Assembly: GCA_047967505.1 (NCBI GenBank)
Contig: CM106539.1
DNA from: Dipteris shenzhenensis
Taxonomy: Eukaryota; Polypodiophyta; Polypodiopsida; Gleicheniales
Direction: 5' to 3' (one strand)
DNA: 64,000 nucleotides
Of this stretch, positions 44,641-56,415 are shown piece after piece. Both the position numbers and the translations under genes were made by a program. The notes beneath the pieces were generated by a model. The model was not told the origin of the DNA. It worked only from the letters and a program-made list of their open reading frames with translations, and ran no database searches. The number at the start of each line of letters is the position of its first letter. Within the stretch, counting starts at the first letter, position 1.

Positions 44641-45424
44641 TCTGAGCTTGTGATGAGCAGGAGCGTGCTTGAGCAAACCTAAGCATGTTCAGGGAGATAA
44701 ATTATCTATATTTAGCACAGGCCTCTTTGTCCTGCCTTATGCTATTGCTTACTGCTTTCTTTGTATAAGGTCTGAAGTGTCTTTTTTTAGAAGACTTGAT
44801 GTTAATTAATGTTTTTAGTTCATCTTAATTCTGTCTTTCTCATCCCCTTCCTATGTTGGTGTAATTGAGATTAGTAGGGAACTCTTGTTCTTGGAAAAAC
44901 AGTGTAGTTCTTGCTCCTGTACTTACTGTCTTCTCTCTCCACCTGCTCCCCATTTGGACGTCCTTCTAGGAAACTTTGTTATCAGCCTGGTATGGAAGTT
45001 CTTCAGGACCTTGCAAGTCTGTGACATTGCTTGGACGATGTGCAGTCGATGGAATTTCTGTACCCATTGGTGTGTTCAATTCTGCTGCTATGTTTGGATT
45101 GCTGTTGAGCTTTGTTGACCCGTGGCAGTTTGTTCTTGCTCCTGAGCAAAGTTTCTCAGTTGCTGGGAGTCGGTGCTGTCAAGATGACCTTCTGTGTCCT
45201 TATTTCCTGGGTTTATTGACATTCGGACTGCTGTTGAAGCTTCCTTGATTGTGGCAGTGTTTGAGCAGCATGAGCTGCTGGTATTCATGGCCGTCCTCAA
45301 ATCTTGCCGCTCTAGATGACGGTGCGTCCTTATGGTTGATGGATTTTCGTCACTACCATGTGCTTCATGAGGGGTGTGTTTTCTGCTGTAGCTCTTGAGC
45401 TTGGCAACGTGGGGCATTGGGTGG
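44641..45424. other. Intergenic, nothing recognised
   Basis: Between the NF-YA 3' UTR and the gypsy target duplication. It joins the sequence after 51910 in the pre-insertion locus. No supported gene. Confidence 0.35.
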
Positions 45425-45429
45425 AGTGG

Positions 45430-45938
45430 TGACACGTCCCCAGCACTCCTGAAACTTCTGATCTGCAACAAACACAAGAACACACCAACGTGAGGAAACT
45501 GAGCAGGCTGCTCACCACCCAACCATGACATCTACGAGATGTGATCCCGAATCATGAGATGTCCCCTCCGAGCCACGAGCTGAGCTACTGGTATGAACTC
45601 CCAATCAGATCCTAACCAACCTGGTGTCCCATACCACCAGGTGGCGTTGTGAAGCCTGGGATCTGTGGCTACGCTATGATGCAGGCGCGCGTCTGTGACT
45701 CGATCAAACCTAGCAATTGGGAATGAAACTTGCTCCCATTGGCTCTTTGAGAACTGAACCTTTGGGCCCCTTGTATAGACTCGGGCCTCAAGCGTCAAAA
45801 ATAGCGAAGACTTCTAATTGGTTTGTACCCTTGTCACTCAATTCGAGAATCAAGCCTGCCTAGCTCTAAGCCTCCCCAGCTACTTGAGCTAGTCTTGTGT
45901 ACCCAGTACACGTCGGATACCAATCCGTGCACATGACA
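45430..45938 (-). repeat. 3' LTR of the chromovirus element
   Basis: 509 bp. The TATA site on the element strand is degraded here (TATACAAG). Ends match the 5' LTR. Confidence 0.93.
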
Positions 45939-45963
45939 TACTTCCCCTCCTCTAAGAATTCAC

Positions 45964-46542
45964 TCATGAGTTCGCTAAAAAACACGGGAATGTCCTTTGG
46001 AGGTTTTGTAATGTCTCCCATGTTGCATTCCCCTCAACACAATCCTTCCACTTGATCTTGTATTCCGTGATAGTTCTATTACGAATCTGTTTTTCACGAA
46101 ATTCAAGAATACACTCAGGTTCGTGTGGAATAAAAGTCAAATCTGTAACTTCTATTATTTCTTGAGGAGAAACAAGTTGATCATCTGCACCCAACACTTC
46201 TTTCAGTCTACTGACATGAAATACTGGATGTACTTTAACATTAGGAGGCAATTCTAGTCGATATGCAGTTGGTCCAATTCTTTTAATAACCTTGAACGGA
46301 CCACAGTATCTGGGGGATAACTTTGGAACCAAACCACTACTTAGGCTCTTGGATTCCTTGGGAATTCGCAAATATACCATCGTTCCTTCAGAGAACTCTT
46401 TAGGTGAATGATGTCTATTAGCATTAAATTTGTCCCGATCTTGGGCACTTCTAATAGACTCCTTGGCAAACTGTAACATTTCCTGCATGTCTAGCAAGAA
46501 GGTCTTTGCAGCATTATTTTGGATTCCTTTTAATCCAACCAT
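45964..46542 (-). pseudogene. Chromovirus integrase C-terminus and chromodomain
   Basis: Minus strand. [37 protein letters not shown] and [13 protein letters not shown] are the integrase GPY/F-type tail. [20 protein letters not shown] followed by [15 protein letters not shown] is a chromodomain, which in this group targets integration to modified chromatin. The frame ends near the polypurine tract. Confidence 0.88.
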
Positions 46543-46557
46543 AACTGGTGACTTAGG

Positions 46558-47252
46558 TTAAAACCCGTACATAAGCATAAAAGGATTGTAACCAGTACTT
46601 GAATGCTTTGCACTATTATAAGCAAATTCTATCATAGGTAGATAATCTTCCCATGAAGGTTGTCTCTTAGAAACATATGCCCGAAGCATATCTTCAACCA
46701 ATTGGTTGACCTTCTCTATACTACCATCAGTTTGTGCATGATTTGAAGAACTCATACTTAGAGTAGTTTCTAACTTCTCAAAAACAAGTGTCCAAAAGTT
46801 ACTTGTAAACTTCGAGTCTCTGTCACTGACTATGTTGGAGGGCAAACCATACTGCTCAAACAAGTAGGTAAGAATCTAGCCATTTTTGTTAGAGGGTCGA
46901 CTATGACCCAAATGGAGTCATGACCCTTGCGCGTTCGAGGCAAACCAGTAATAAAATCCATGGAAATACGTTCCCATTTATTACTTGGAATTTGCAATGG
47001 TTGTAATAAACCCGCGCTTTTAAGGCGTTCTGCCTTAGTAACCTGACAAACCCAGTAACCTACCACAGTTTTCAATAAATGCACACATCTTGGCCAATCA
47101 AAGGTATGCTTCACAAGAGACATAGTACGATGTATACCCGGATGTCCAGCACTAGGAGCATCATGACACTCCCAGAGAATCTTGGATCGAAGTTTCAGAA
47201 CATCTGGCACACAAATCTTTCCATTCCGAAACAGCAAGCCGTTTCTAATCAT
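46558..47252 (-). pseudogene. Chromovirus integrase zinc domain and catalytic core
   Basis: Minus strand, two overlapping frames (47252-46830 and 46863-46558). The zinc domain has WECHDAPSAGHPG, but the first zinc Cys of the CXXCQ motif is Tyr (GYWVCQVTK). Core Asp residues lie in MDFITGLPRTRKGHD and IVSDRDSKFTSNFW and the Glu in TDGSIEKVNQ. A frameshift lies between the first and second Asp. Confidence 0.85.
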
Positions 47253-48691
47253 CCAATGACCTCCCGTCGCCTGTACCGTAGGGGCACAATCCCTGAGTCT
47301 TGGTCAACTATGGAGCTCCCATCTTGGACTTTCTGCCAATAAGAAGTGAAATAACTATTAGTTGCGCAAAGCCCTCCCAAGGATTGAAATAGGTCTGAGG
47401 ATATTTCCGTAAATGACATAGCATTTACAAACTTGACTCGACTTACGGCATCTGCCACACTATTCAACGAACCCTTCCGATAACGTATTTCAAAATCAAA
47501 ATCTTGCATTAATTCTGCCCATCTACCTTTTCGTTTCCTCAACTCAGACCCATCACACACATACTTGATTGGTTGATGATCGGTCAATACAAGAAACTTT
47601 GAACCATACAAGTAGTGTCTCCAAACCTTCAGTGCATACACGACTGCATAGAGTTCCTTTTCTAGTGTGGGCCAGCGATATTGGGTGTCGTCTAGCTTCT
47701 TACTCTCAAAAGCTACAGGTCTGCCCTCTTGGAATAAAGCTGCCCCAATCGCAAAATCACTCGCATCGGCCTCTAAAACATAAGGCCGGGAAGGATCGGG
47801 TAATGCAAGAACGGGTGCTTCCTTAATAGTTAACTTCAAGGTTTCAAAAGCCTTGTTCAATGTGTCATTCCAAGAGATCGGTTGGGTAGACCTGCGTCCA
47901 CGACCTTTCAATATGTTTGTCAGGGGTGCAGTGATGTGTGAATAATCACGCACAGACTTCCGTTGAAATACCGTAAATCCTAGGAAAGAATGAAGTTGTT
48001 TCACAGTCTGAGGGATAGGCCATTCTAAAACCTTTTGGATACGATCCAAATCAATGCTAATACCTTCAAAAGAAATCTTGTGTCCTAAATAAATGATCTC
48101 CTTCATAAAGAAGTCACATTTACTCATCTTGGCATAGAGCTTATGCTGTCTTAGAATAACTAAGACAATCCGGAGGTGTCCTATGTGATCCTCTAGCGTT
48201 CGGCTATATACCAAGATGTCATCTAAGAACACTACAACGAATTTGCCCAGAAAATCTCGGAACAAATCGTTCATCATTTGCTGGAAGGTGGCAGGAGCAT
48301 TGGTCAAACCAAAAGGTAATACAAGAAACTCGTAGTGGCCATACCTAGTTTGGAAGGCGATTCTATCTATGTGTTTAGCATAGATATGGATTTGGTGATA
48401 ACGCGTATGCAAATCAATCTTAGTGAAATACTTCGCTCCGGCCAAACGGTCTATTAGATCATCGGAACGAGGTAGAGGGTATCGATTCTTAATTGTCACT
48501 TTATTCAATCGTTTATAATCTATACACATTCTCCATGAAGTATCTTTCTTCTTTCTTAAGAGGACAGGTGCTCCCCAAGGTGATTTACTTGGGCGAATAT
48601 AGCCCATTTTCAAATAATCATGTAGCTGTGAAGCTAACTCATCCTCCTCAAGCTGGCTCATCCTATAAGGTGGAACACTAATAGGTTGCAC
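47249..48691 (-). pseudogene. Chromovirus reverse transcriptase and RNase H
   Basis: Minus strand, 480 codons. RT motifs: MCIDYKRLNKVTIKNRYPLP, FTKIDLHTRYHQIHI, LPFGLTNAPATFQQMMND and VVFLDDILVYSR (palm F-L-D-D). RNase H: VLEADASDFAIGAALFQEGR, LEKELYAVVYALKVWRHYL and LTDHQPIKY, ending with VADAVSR. It is open throughout, though LGFTVFQRKSVRDY replaces the usual LGLANYYRRF. Shifts separate it from both neighbours. Confidence 0.9.
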
Positions 48692-49449
48692 CCCCCAGGT
48701 ACTAAATCTATGCGATGGTCTACTGCCCGTTCTGGAGGTAAACCTTTCGGCAGTTGAGCAGGGAATACATCCATGAAATCATCTAACAACGTTCTCAATT
48801 CACGGTGTTCAAACACACTTAAATCATTCTTGTTATTAAGAGAGACAACAAATGAAGAAAGCGGAATCAAAACACACTGATAGACATCATAATGAGAAGT
48901 GTTTAATATATTCCGAAGCTACATCGCAGATACAATAGGTCCCTGAGAAGAGGGAATATTATCACACTGAATACAAAATTGGGTGTCCTTATCCAAAAAA
49001 GAAAGAGTATGGTCCTTCCATCCAATCCGAATATCGTGGGTTTTAAACCACTCTATTCCGATTAACAAGTCCACATGCTCCAAGTGCATGACATAGCATG
49101 TAAGAGCTGCTGTGTATTCTTGAATCCAGATAGAAAGCGCTTCAATCTTGCGATCCCAAAATTGCTTCCCAGCTGGAAGCTGCACCTCATAGGTGTGATC
49201 GCTAGGTATCGTGGACAGCCCCATCTTCTGCACAAGTTTGTAATTAACAAAGTTGTGAGAGCTGCCCGAGTCAAAAAGAATGTGAACTCTTTGGTCCCTA
49301 ACTTCTCCATAAACTCGGAAAAGATCATGGGAACCAAATAACGAAGTATTAAAAGTGCAATTACAAGAAAGTGGGTAGGTAATGACATTTACAGAAATAC
49401 CAGTCATCGAAACTTGATTAGCTCCCTTAGCTTTGGTACCTGGACCCAC
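48658..49449 (-). pseudogene. Chromovirus protease and protease-RT junction
   Basis: Minus strand. The active site is ILFDSGSSHNFVNYKLV, with a canonical DSG, followed by LIGIEWFKTHDIRIGWKDH. A stop near 48919 and a shift precede FPAQLPKGLPPERAVDHRID, the start of RT. Confidence 0.85.
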
Positions 49450-49533
49450 CTGGAGCTTCGGTCCCAGCGCTTGCTTCTGGTTCTTGCGCTTAGGACAATC
49501 ATTCTTAGTGTGGCCCCACTCCTCGCAGAAGAA

Positions 49534-50474
49534 TCAATGTCCTTCCTTCTTTAGCTTCAAGGTACGAAGGAAACGGGCACGACCATTCTTCGCCTGAGTC
49601 AAATGTTTCTTGGAGGCGTTGTCTATAGACTTCGACTCCCCGGTACCAGTGGTAGACTGGAAGAACTTCCTCTTGTTCTTCCCACCCGTGTCGGCAACTG
49701 TGGTTCCCTTTGCACTGGCCATGGCATCATCATAAATGCGCGCGTAATTCATGTCCTCTTGCAACGTGGTACACTTGTTGTTCTTGATCTGTAACTTGTA
49801 CAAGTCAGGTAAACCATCCACAAAGAAACCTAACAAGGTCACTAGATCCATCTTTGTAGCTCTGGTCTGCAAATCCCAAAACTTGTGAAGATAAACCTCA
49901 AAAGTCAAATTCAGCTTGGACATATCGAGGGCTTTGAGCTTGCCTACGATATCATAATCTTCCTCCTCCTTCAGAAACTCTTTCTTGAAGACCCCTTCGA
50001 ATTCTATCCATGTTGCAGGCTTGGGTTGGAGTTCCTTCCACCACAGTAAAGCCTTTCCTGACATAAACCCGATTGCAAGTTGTATTTTCTTGTCATATGG
50101 GTAAGGGTGAAATTGGAAGTGTACTTGCCACTTGTGCAACCAAGTGTCAACAACCTCCTTGGTACGAGACTTTTGATCTCCGGGAAAAGGATCTGCAGTG
50201 ATGTTCGGACCTAACACTAAAGCCATGGCATCCACATGCGTGAGCGCCTGAATAGTGCTAGTCAAAAGTGTGAGTGTAGTTTGAATCCCTTGGAGTTGCT
50301 GCGTCAACCCCATTTGATTCGTGTTAACTTGCTCAAACTTTCCATCAAGAGCAGTGGTGAATTCACTGAAGGCTTTTTTCGTAATCAGATCATCGTACAG
50401 ACCCTGGTCATCCTCCGCATGGTAGTTCATATCCTGGTCTCCCATCGCAAGCTCAAGGTCTACAGAATCAGCCA
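49534..50474 (-). pseudogene. Chromovirus gag
   Basis: Minus strand. The likely start is Met at 50474 (MADSVDLELAMGDQDMNY), although the frame is open from 50580. It has a coiled-coil-like N-terminus, a capsid region with ALLWWKELQPKPATWIEFEG, then basic sequence. A TGA stop sits exactly where the first Cys of the zinc knuckle should be; the rest of the knuckle (CEEWGHTKNDC) is readable just after it. Confidence 0.85.
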
Positions 50475-50580
50475 TAAAGGATGTGGAGTGAAAGAGCTCT
50501 GAAGGCCAAAGGGAAAGGAGAGAGAGTTGTGAGGAAAGGAGGGGGTAGCAGAGAAAACGGAATCCCAAAGCAGGCAGCAA

Positions 50581-51375
50581 ACAACGATCTGCTTGGAGAT
50601 TTCGTTAGAGGGGAGAGTGGTGAAGCAAAGGAGTAGCAAGATGGCGAACCGGAAGGATATGAGAGAAGGGCTGTTCCTAACTCAGAGTTGTGATACAGCA
50701 GCCTGAGCTAACGGGTGATACTAGGTGAGGGCGGGTGGATGGTTGGCTATGCGCACTCATGGACTACGAACTAGAGCATGCGAGATGGCCACCTGAACAA
50801 AGATCGCCATACTCTAGGCTTATAGCAGCCTGCAAGCCAAAAAAAATAGACACCTACTTTTGGTAGGGCTTTTGCTTCTTTCAGCTTTCCAAGCCCAAAT
50901 TTGGACGTAGCTTTCCCCAGCCTGATTCGCACCCAAGCTAGTCTCTCGAGACTGTTATCTGCTGCACATCTCCATCCTCACTCCAGCCATCAATACCTGC
51001 TCCCTAACTCTCATCCTGAAGGTTGCTCGTGGCCTTCCATCCCGTCCTTGCTCTCTTCTTTTATTTTGAAACTCGCTCCTACTTCTTTCCTGCGCCAACT
51101 CCTACAACTAATGAACTGCTCCCAAGCTCTTCCCCTTACTGACGACCTTTCTCATGGCCTCTCTTCCACTCCACCTTGCTACTTGCGAATTCACCCTTTC
51201 TCTCTGTCTCTCCTTCCTTCTTTCCCCATCTAACGGCCACTCTTAACCATGAACCATAAGGCACGTGCAGGGTAATAAACATGAATTTCGAAATTAGGGC
51301 ATACCTAGAGGAAAAAAATCATCCAAAATTATTGGAACAAAAGTTCCTACCTCAGGAACTGGCTCTGATACCAAC
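50581..51375 (-). other. Chromovirus 5' leader
   Basis: Between gag and the primer-binding site. No supported frame. GCTCTGATACCAAC at 51363-51375 (plus strand) is the primer-binding site. Confidence 0.7.
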
Positions 51376-51905
51376 TGACACGCCCCCATCACTCCTAAAA
51401 CTTCTGATCTGCAAGCAAACACAAGAACACACCAACGTGAGGAAACTGAGCAGGCTGCTCACCACCCAACCATGACATCTACGAGATGTGATCCTAAATC
51501 ATGAGATGTCCTCTTTGAGCCACGAGCTAAGCTACTGGTACGAACTCCCAACCAGATCCTAACCAACCTGGTGTCCCATACCACCAGGTGGCGCTGTGAA
51601 GCCTGGGATCTGCTACTGGGCCTTGGGCTATGCTATGATGCCGGTGTGCGTCCACGACTCAATCCAGGATCAAACCTAGCACCTGGGAACAAAACTTGCT
51701 CCCATCAGCTCTTTGAGAATTGAACCTCTGGGCCCCTTATATAGACTCGGGCCCCAAGCGCCAAAAATAGCGAAGACCTCTAACTAGTTCGTACCCTTGC
51801 CACTCAACCCGAGAATCAAGCCTGCCTAGCTCTAAGCCTCCCCAGGCTACCTGAGCTAGTCTTGTGTACCCAGTACACGTCAGACACCAATCCGTGCACA
51901 TGACA
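51376..51905 (-). repeat. 5' LTR of the chromovirus element
   Basis: 530 bp. It keeps the TATA box TATATAA on the element strand (51737-51743), while the 3' LTR copy is mutated. It carries an insertion with CTACTGGGCCTTGGG absent from the other LTR. Confidence 0.93.
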
Positions 51906-51910
51906 AGTGG

Positions 51911-53900
51911 GTCTCATCTATATGTTCGTATTTTCTCGCTGGACTGCATTCACGTTTTAACAATCTAAGAGCAACAACTATAAGATGTGTTTCAATTTGC
52001 CTTTGTCTTGGATCCAACCAAGAACTATAATGTTTTCAATGAGTACAAGATGCCTGTCTTTCAACGAAAAAATGCTCAATGCCAATCAGTCTTTAGTAGC
52101 TGTTGGACACTTTTCTTATGGGGCCCTTTCAAAGTGTAATGCTTTGATGGATCCCTCAAGTATATGAAAGAAACAAAGCATTTGGGAATACATTAGGGAG
52201 GAGTTTTAGTTCTGAAGCATATGAAATGAGTGCATTAAGCTTATCATCTGGTATAGGCATATAGCATATTATTTGGTATAGGCATATAGTTTGCATGAGA
52301 TAAACAGCCTTCACAATGTCTAAGGTTAGTGTGGCTTTCATATTTGAATAATTGAGAGCCCATTGAAATGGCCCTATGCGTGGCTCATACTAACCTAGGC
52401 GGAGACAACCATATACCACAAACTCAACAATTGAATAGCTAGTCCCTTGAAGAAAGATTGAGGACCTTAATTTTGCACCATATGTTGTAGCTTTTGTGTA
52501 AGGTGGTCTAAGTGTGATCTTGGTTGTCTTGATCTTGTAAAGACTATTGATGGATACTCCTTGTGTGACCACCTTACTTTTCTTATCAAGGATACAGAAT
52601 CTGTGATGGCTTCACTTTCATTCCATTCTTTATAATAGCATGAGCAGAGAGATCATTATTGGAGTGTAGAAAATAAGCACATTTGTGGGTACCTTAGTCT
52701 GCATTTTTTGTGGATGTACCCATTTGTTGATGATGAAGTAATTGCCCAACCTTGACATCAATCGCATCTACTACCAAGCCAAGGATCATGTAAAGGAAGA
52801 CGGGAAAATCAGATTGCATTGGATAGAAAGGACAAATAGACATTAAAAAAAAAGGAGCAAACACAAAGTAAACGGTTTCCAATTACAAAGAGACCTCGAC
52901 CAAATTGGGTACATGCTACGCAAGTCACCAATAGGATACTTTCAACATGTCAATAGTAAGGATCAAGATCACACTTTAGCTTTAGAGGCCTACTTGGGGG
53001 GGTGTTAGCGCATGCATACAAGGGGAGGGCTTGGGGGGGGGGGAACATGTACATCAACAAGGACATAAAATCAAAGGACACTAAGTAAAAGGTTACTAGT
53101 TAGAAAGAGACCTCAACAAAATTTGGTAATTCAAGTCTTGTTCTTAGAATCAATTTTTATTTAAAAAAGTATTTTAATAATTCTTGGATGTATAGAAAAT
53201 GAAGTAGCAATTTATACATAGAATCAAGATAATTATCCTATAACATAAATATATAAGCTTGTTATGTATGTAAGGAATATTGATTCAAATTGGTTTAATG
53301 ATCATTTTCCTTAAAATTTAGAAAGCTTTTCTAGATGGAGAATACATGTTAGACTTTCTTATTTCCTAGATAAACAACTCATTTCGTATGTAGACAATTA
53401 CAATAGCAAATAGGAAAATATACATTCTTGCTCATTTCCTAGACAAAGACCTTATTTCTTATATAGGAAATGGAGAATCCAATTCACATTTGCTAGATCT
53501 CACTATATAAGCTATATAAGATATACAATTTCTATGTAGGGAATGTGAAACCACTTCATTTTCTGCAAACAAAACTCACAGTTCCTAGATAGCACTATGT
53601 TGGCTAGATAGGAAATAGAATTTTGTCCTAGTATGCGTGAATTTCTAGTTTTGTACCATTTCACTATATAGAGATTGGTCAAGAATTCCTTGTAGCTGTG
53701 ATCAACGAATGTCCATTGTCCATAATCGTAATTTGCAAACTACATTGTAATCGGCTACTTTAGGCATCAAATTTATTTGACACAGATCACTACCCACGCC
53801 GCCATACTGCATCACCCATTGCTCGTGCTATTCGAACTTGAATGAACAGAAAACACCACTCATCCTCATATATCGCGGGTTTCATCGGCATACTCTATTG
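51911..53900. other. AT-rich intergenic with degenerate short repeats
   Basis: No supported gene. Seen: a duplicated TTTGGTATAGGCATATAG phrase near 52250-52290, a ~210-bp-spaced repeat with AAAGAGACCTC-ACAAA (52889 and 53104), a G-run at 53032-53043, and at 53330-53640 repeated phrases of the type TTTCCTAGATA and ATAGGAAAT, both orientations mixed. Confidence 0.5.
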
Positions 53901-54304
53901 AGCTAGCAAAGATGGTCGGCGGAAGCTGTTGTGCCGAGATAATCTGAGATTAGAACTTTGAAGGCATTGGGGTAAAAGCAAGGCGAGTGATTTTCTGTTC
54001 TAGGAGTTTTTGGATCATTCTGAAAGCGAGCACATTCCGTGGATAAAATTCGAGGAGGTGGATACGATTGGAGGAGGAGCTGGTTAATTGTTACTTGCAG
54101 GTATCTATCCATCTCTCCAGAAAGTCTCCTGCGACGAAATGTTCTGAATGGTCGACCCTCTCGTTGCTTGTAAGGGACGCAACCCTGATTCCGGAGCGTG
54201 ACTAGGGCGCTTCCACGAAGACTATGGATCATGCTCGTTGGAGAAAGTATTGAAAACTTGAATCGGACTCACCCACAAACACACTCACCGTAGACAGACA
54301 AGAC

Positions 54305-56415
54305 ATGGCCTCAAAAATCGTCCAGGATTCCCAACAACCTCATCCGTGCCCATCCAATCGCAGCTTCATTCCCCTCGCCGGGAACGTCTTCCGTCCCTTG
54401 ACTAAAGGTCTTCTCTTGGACCTTGTGATGTTCGTGCCTCGACAGATCTCAGACATGCTGCTTTCAGACCTCAGAAATCTTACATACGCTTATCTCGTTG
54501 CTTGGGACATGATGATGTCTGTCGGTTGGGAAATTCGCGAGATGCTCCTTTCGGACTACAGAACTCTTCGATATAGTTTAGTGCAGGCGATGGCGACGAT
54601 CTTCTCGATTCCGGCTCTGGGTCGGGAAATTTCTCGTATGGTTCTTTCAGACTACAGAATTGTTAGATACTATGTGACATCTGTGTGCATTTTAATTTCG
54701 GCAACCCATATAACGGAAACAATCACGGAACGTTGCGGGATCTGTTTAGACGACAAGCAGCTGAAGGAAATGGTAAGCTTGAGCAGCTGCTCGCACGGTT
54801 TCTGCCTCGCGTGCATAGCCCAGCATGCACAGGTGGAGCTCAAGCACTCCAGACGAGCTCCGCTCTGTCCAGAGCCCCACTGCCGGACCCAGATGGCCGT
54901 GGAGCAATGCGAGGAGATTCTGCCTAGGGAGCTACACGTCTTACTCCATGGAGTACTAGCGGAAGCCTTAATTCCGCCATGGGAGAGGCTCTACTGCCCG
55001 TATCCGAATTGCCGAGAAATGTTACAGAGGGCGGAAGGATCAGCAGCGAGGCTATCCACAGAAGTGAGGTGTGTATGGTGCAGACGAGAGTTTTGCACGC
55101 GGTGTATGGTTCCATCACATGTTCCGTGGACTTGCGAGAGGTATTGGGAGCTTCCTCCCGAAGAGAGGCAGGAGGACTACCTAAAGCTGCACAGGCTTGC
55201 GGCCATGAGCAACTGGAAGAGGTGCAAACAGTGTCGAATGATGATTCAACGCAGCCAAGGTTGTAACCACATGACATGCAGGTACGAGTGTGGGTGTGGA
55301 TGTGTGTGTGTGTGTGTGAGAGAGAGATTAAGGGAGGTTTTAAATGCTTTTGTCTTTTATTGGAGAAAAATGTGGAGGATTTTAAGGGAGGACTAAGAAG
55401 AAGAAGGAGAGAGAGCCCCCGCCCGAAGAATTTCGTGGGATAGAAATAGAATACTCACATGTTGCTCCAATGAGTGCATGCTGAAAAAGAGTGAACATAA
55501 ATCGTGAATTTTCTCTTTCAATGCACTCATTGGAAAAAAGTGAACATAAATGTGTGTGTGTGAGAGAGAGAGAGAGAGAGGCTTGAAGTTTTGGAAATAC
55601 ATTTTTTTTCATAAAGGAAACTTCTATTTCTTACTCTCCACGCCACATTTCAAGAAGAGCCAAACTTGGCATGATTTGAGGAGCAATGGCACTTAGATAG
55701 GAGGCGTTTGCTCACTTGAGCGGTTGTCCTCGTTGAATCCTGATCGATGACTCCTTGTTATTTGGCAACATAGCCAAGTGCAGATGTGTCCCTCATCATT
55801 GGCCATGCATGTGTGAGTGCGTGGGGGTGTGGAAAAAGCATGTGTAGTCAAAATATTAGGAATTTAGGACACCTAATAATTGAATCAGCAAAATAAGTAC
55901 CAGGATTAATAGTTTGTGCCCCTCAATGGTAGAACCAATAAAGACATAGGGAACGAATGCCTTCAAAGTATCAAGAATGGACATTCACATAGCATTTTTT
56001 GTTGCTTCTTGTATTTTTAGTAAAAGCTAATAGACTCTCTTAACTAATAACTTAATGGCCATTCAAGCATGTTCTCTTTTTTGGCCTACTCATCAAGCAA
56101 TAGTTCAAGTACGGCATATGAATATCTTTTACCTTGTACTAACATAACACGTCAGTGTCACCTACCCATCACCACTTATTGTTGCAGTTCCTTGTGGGCA
56201 TGCCTAAAGTTATGTTTAGGGGAAGTTACTTTTCTAGAAGTGTTTGCATAGGTTGGGCAACTATTTGTTAAGTTTCTTATGCATTGTTGCATGTACTCTT
56301 GTTGCACCATGTCATCATATTTTGTTTTTATTTATTTTCCATGCGGCATCCATTCAGGTGTGGCTACCAGTTTTGTTACCGTTGCCAAGCAAGGTGGAAG
56401 ACTTGCAAATGTTAA
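54305..56415 (+). CDS. RBR-type (RING-IBR-RING2) E3 ubiquitin ligase
   Basis: Two exons, 54305-55281 and 56358-56415 (donor CAG then GTACGA, acceptor CATTCAG, phase 2), give 344 aa. RBR ligases take ubiquitin from an E2 on RING1 and pass it through a RING2 cysteine to substrate. RING1 spans about C144-C193 (CGICLDD, CSHGFCLAC, CPEPHC). IBR spans about C231-C277 (CPYPNC, CVWC, FCTRC, HVPWTC). RING2 starts at C307 (CKQC); catalytic Cys is C320 in GCNHMTC, and exon 2 supplies the last ligands (CGYQFCYRCQARWKTC) before TAA. All ligands are present. Residues about 47-135 hold three imperfect repeats of ~30 residues around ISDMLLSDLRNLTY, IREMLLSDYRTLRY and ISRMVLSDYRIVRY, a part I do not know from other RBR proteins. 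The very short second exon supports the intron position because it completes RING2 exactly. Confidence 0.92.
55282..56357 (+). other. RBR gene intron
   Basis: 1076 bp. It begins with a TG/AG microsatellite after the donor and has another TG/GA run at 55551-55580. A 13-bp inverted repeat CCAATGAGTGCAT (55465) and ATGCACTCATTGG (55521) brackets duplicated AGTGAACATAAAT phrases. Confidence 0.8.

Larger units (their letters stand above)
45430..51905 (-). mobile_element. Ty3/gypsy chromovirus-type element with 5-bp target duplication
   Basis: Full structure on the minus strand, 6476 bp. LTRs are 45430-45938 and 51376-51905, both TGACAC to CATGACA on the plus strand. The target duplication AGTGG is at 45425-45429 and 51906-51910. 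The primer-binding site next to the 5' LTR is TGGTATCAGAGCC on the element strand. The polypurine tract AGAGGAGGGGAAGTA abuts the 3' LTR. Gag, protease, RT, RNase H, integrase and a C-terminal chromodomain occur in order but with several frame breaks. The LTRs differ at many positions and by a ~15-20-bp indel, so this insertion is older than the two in the NF-YA intron. Confidence 0.95.
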
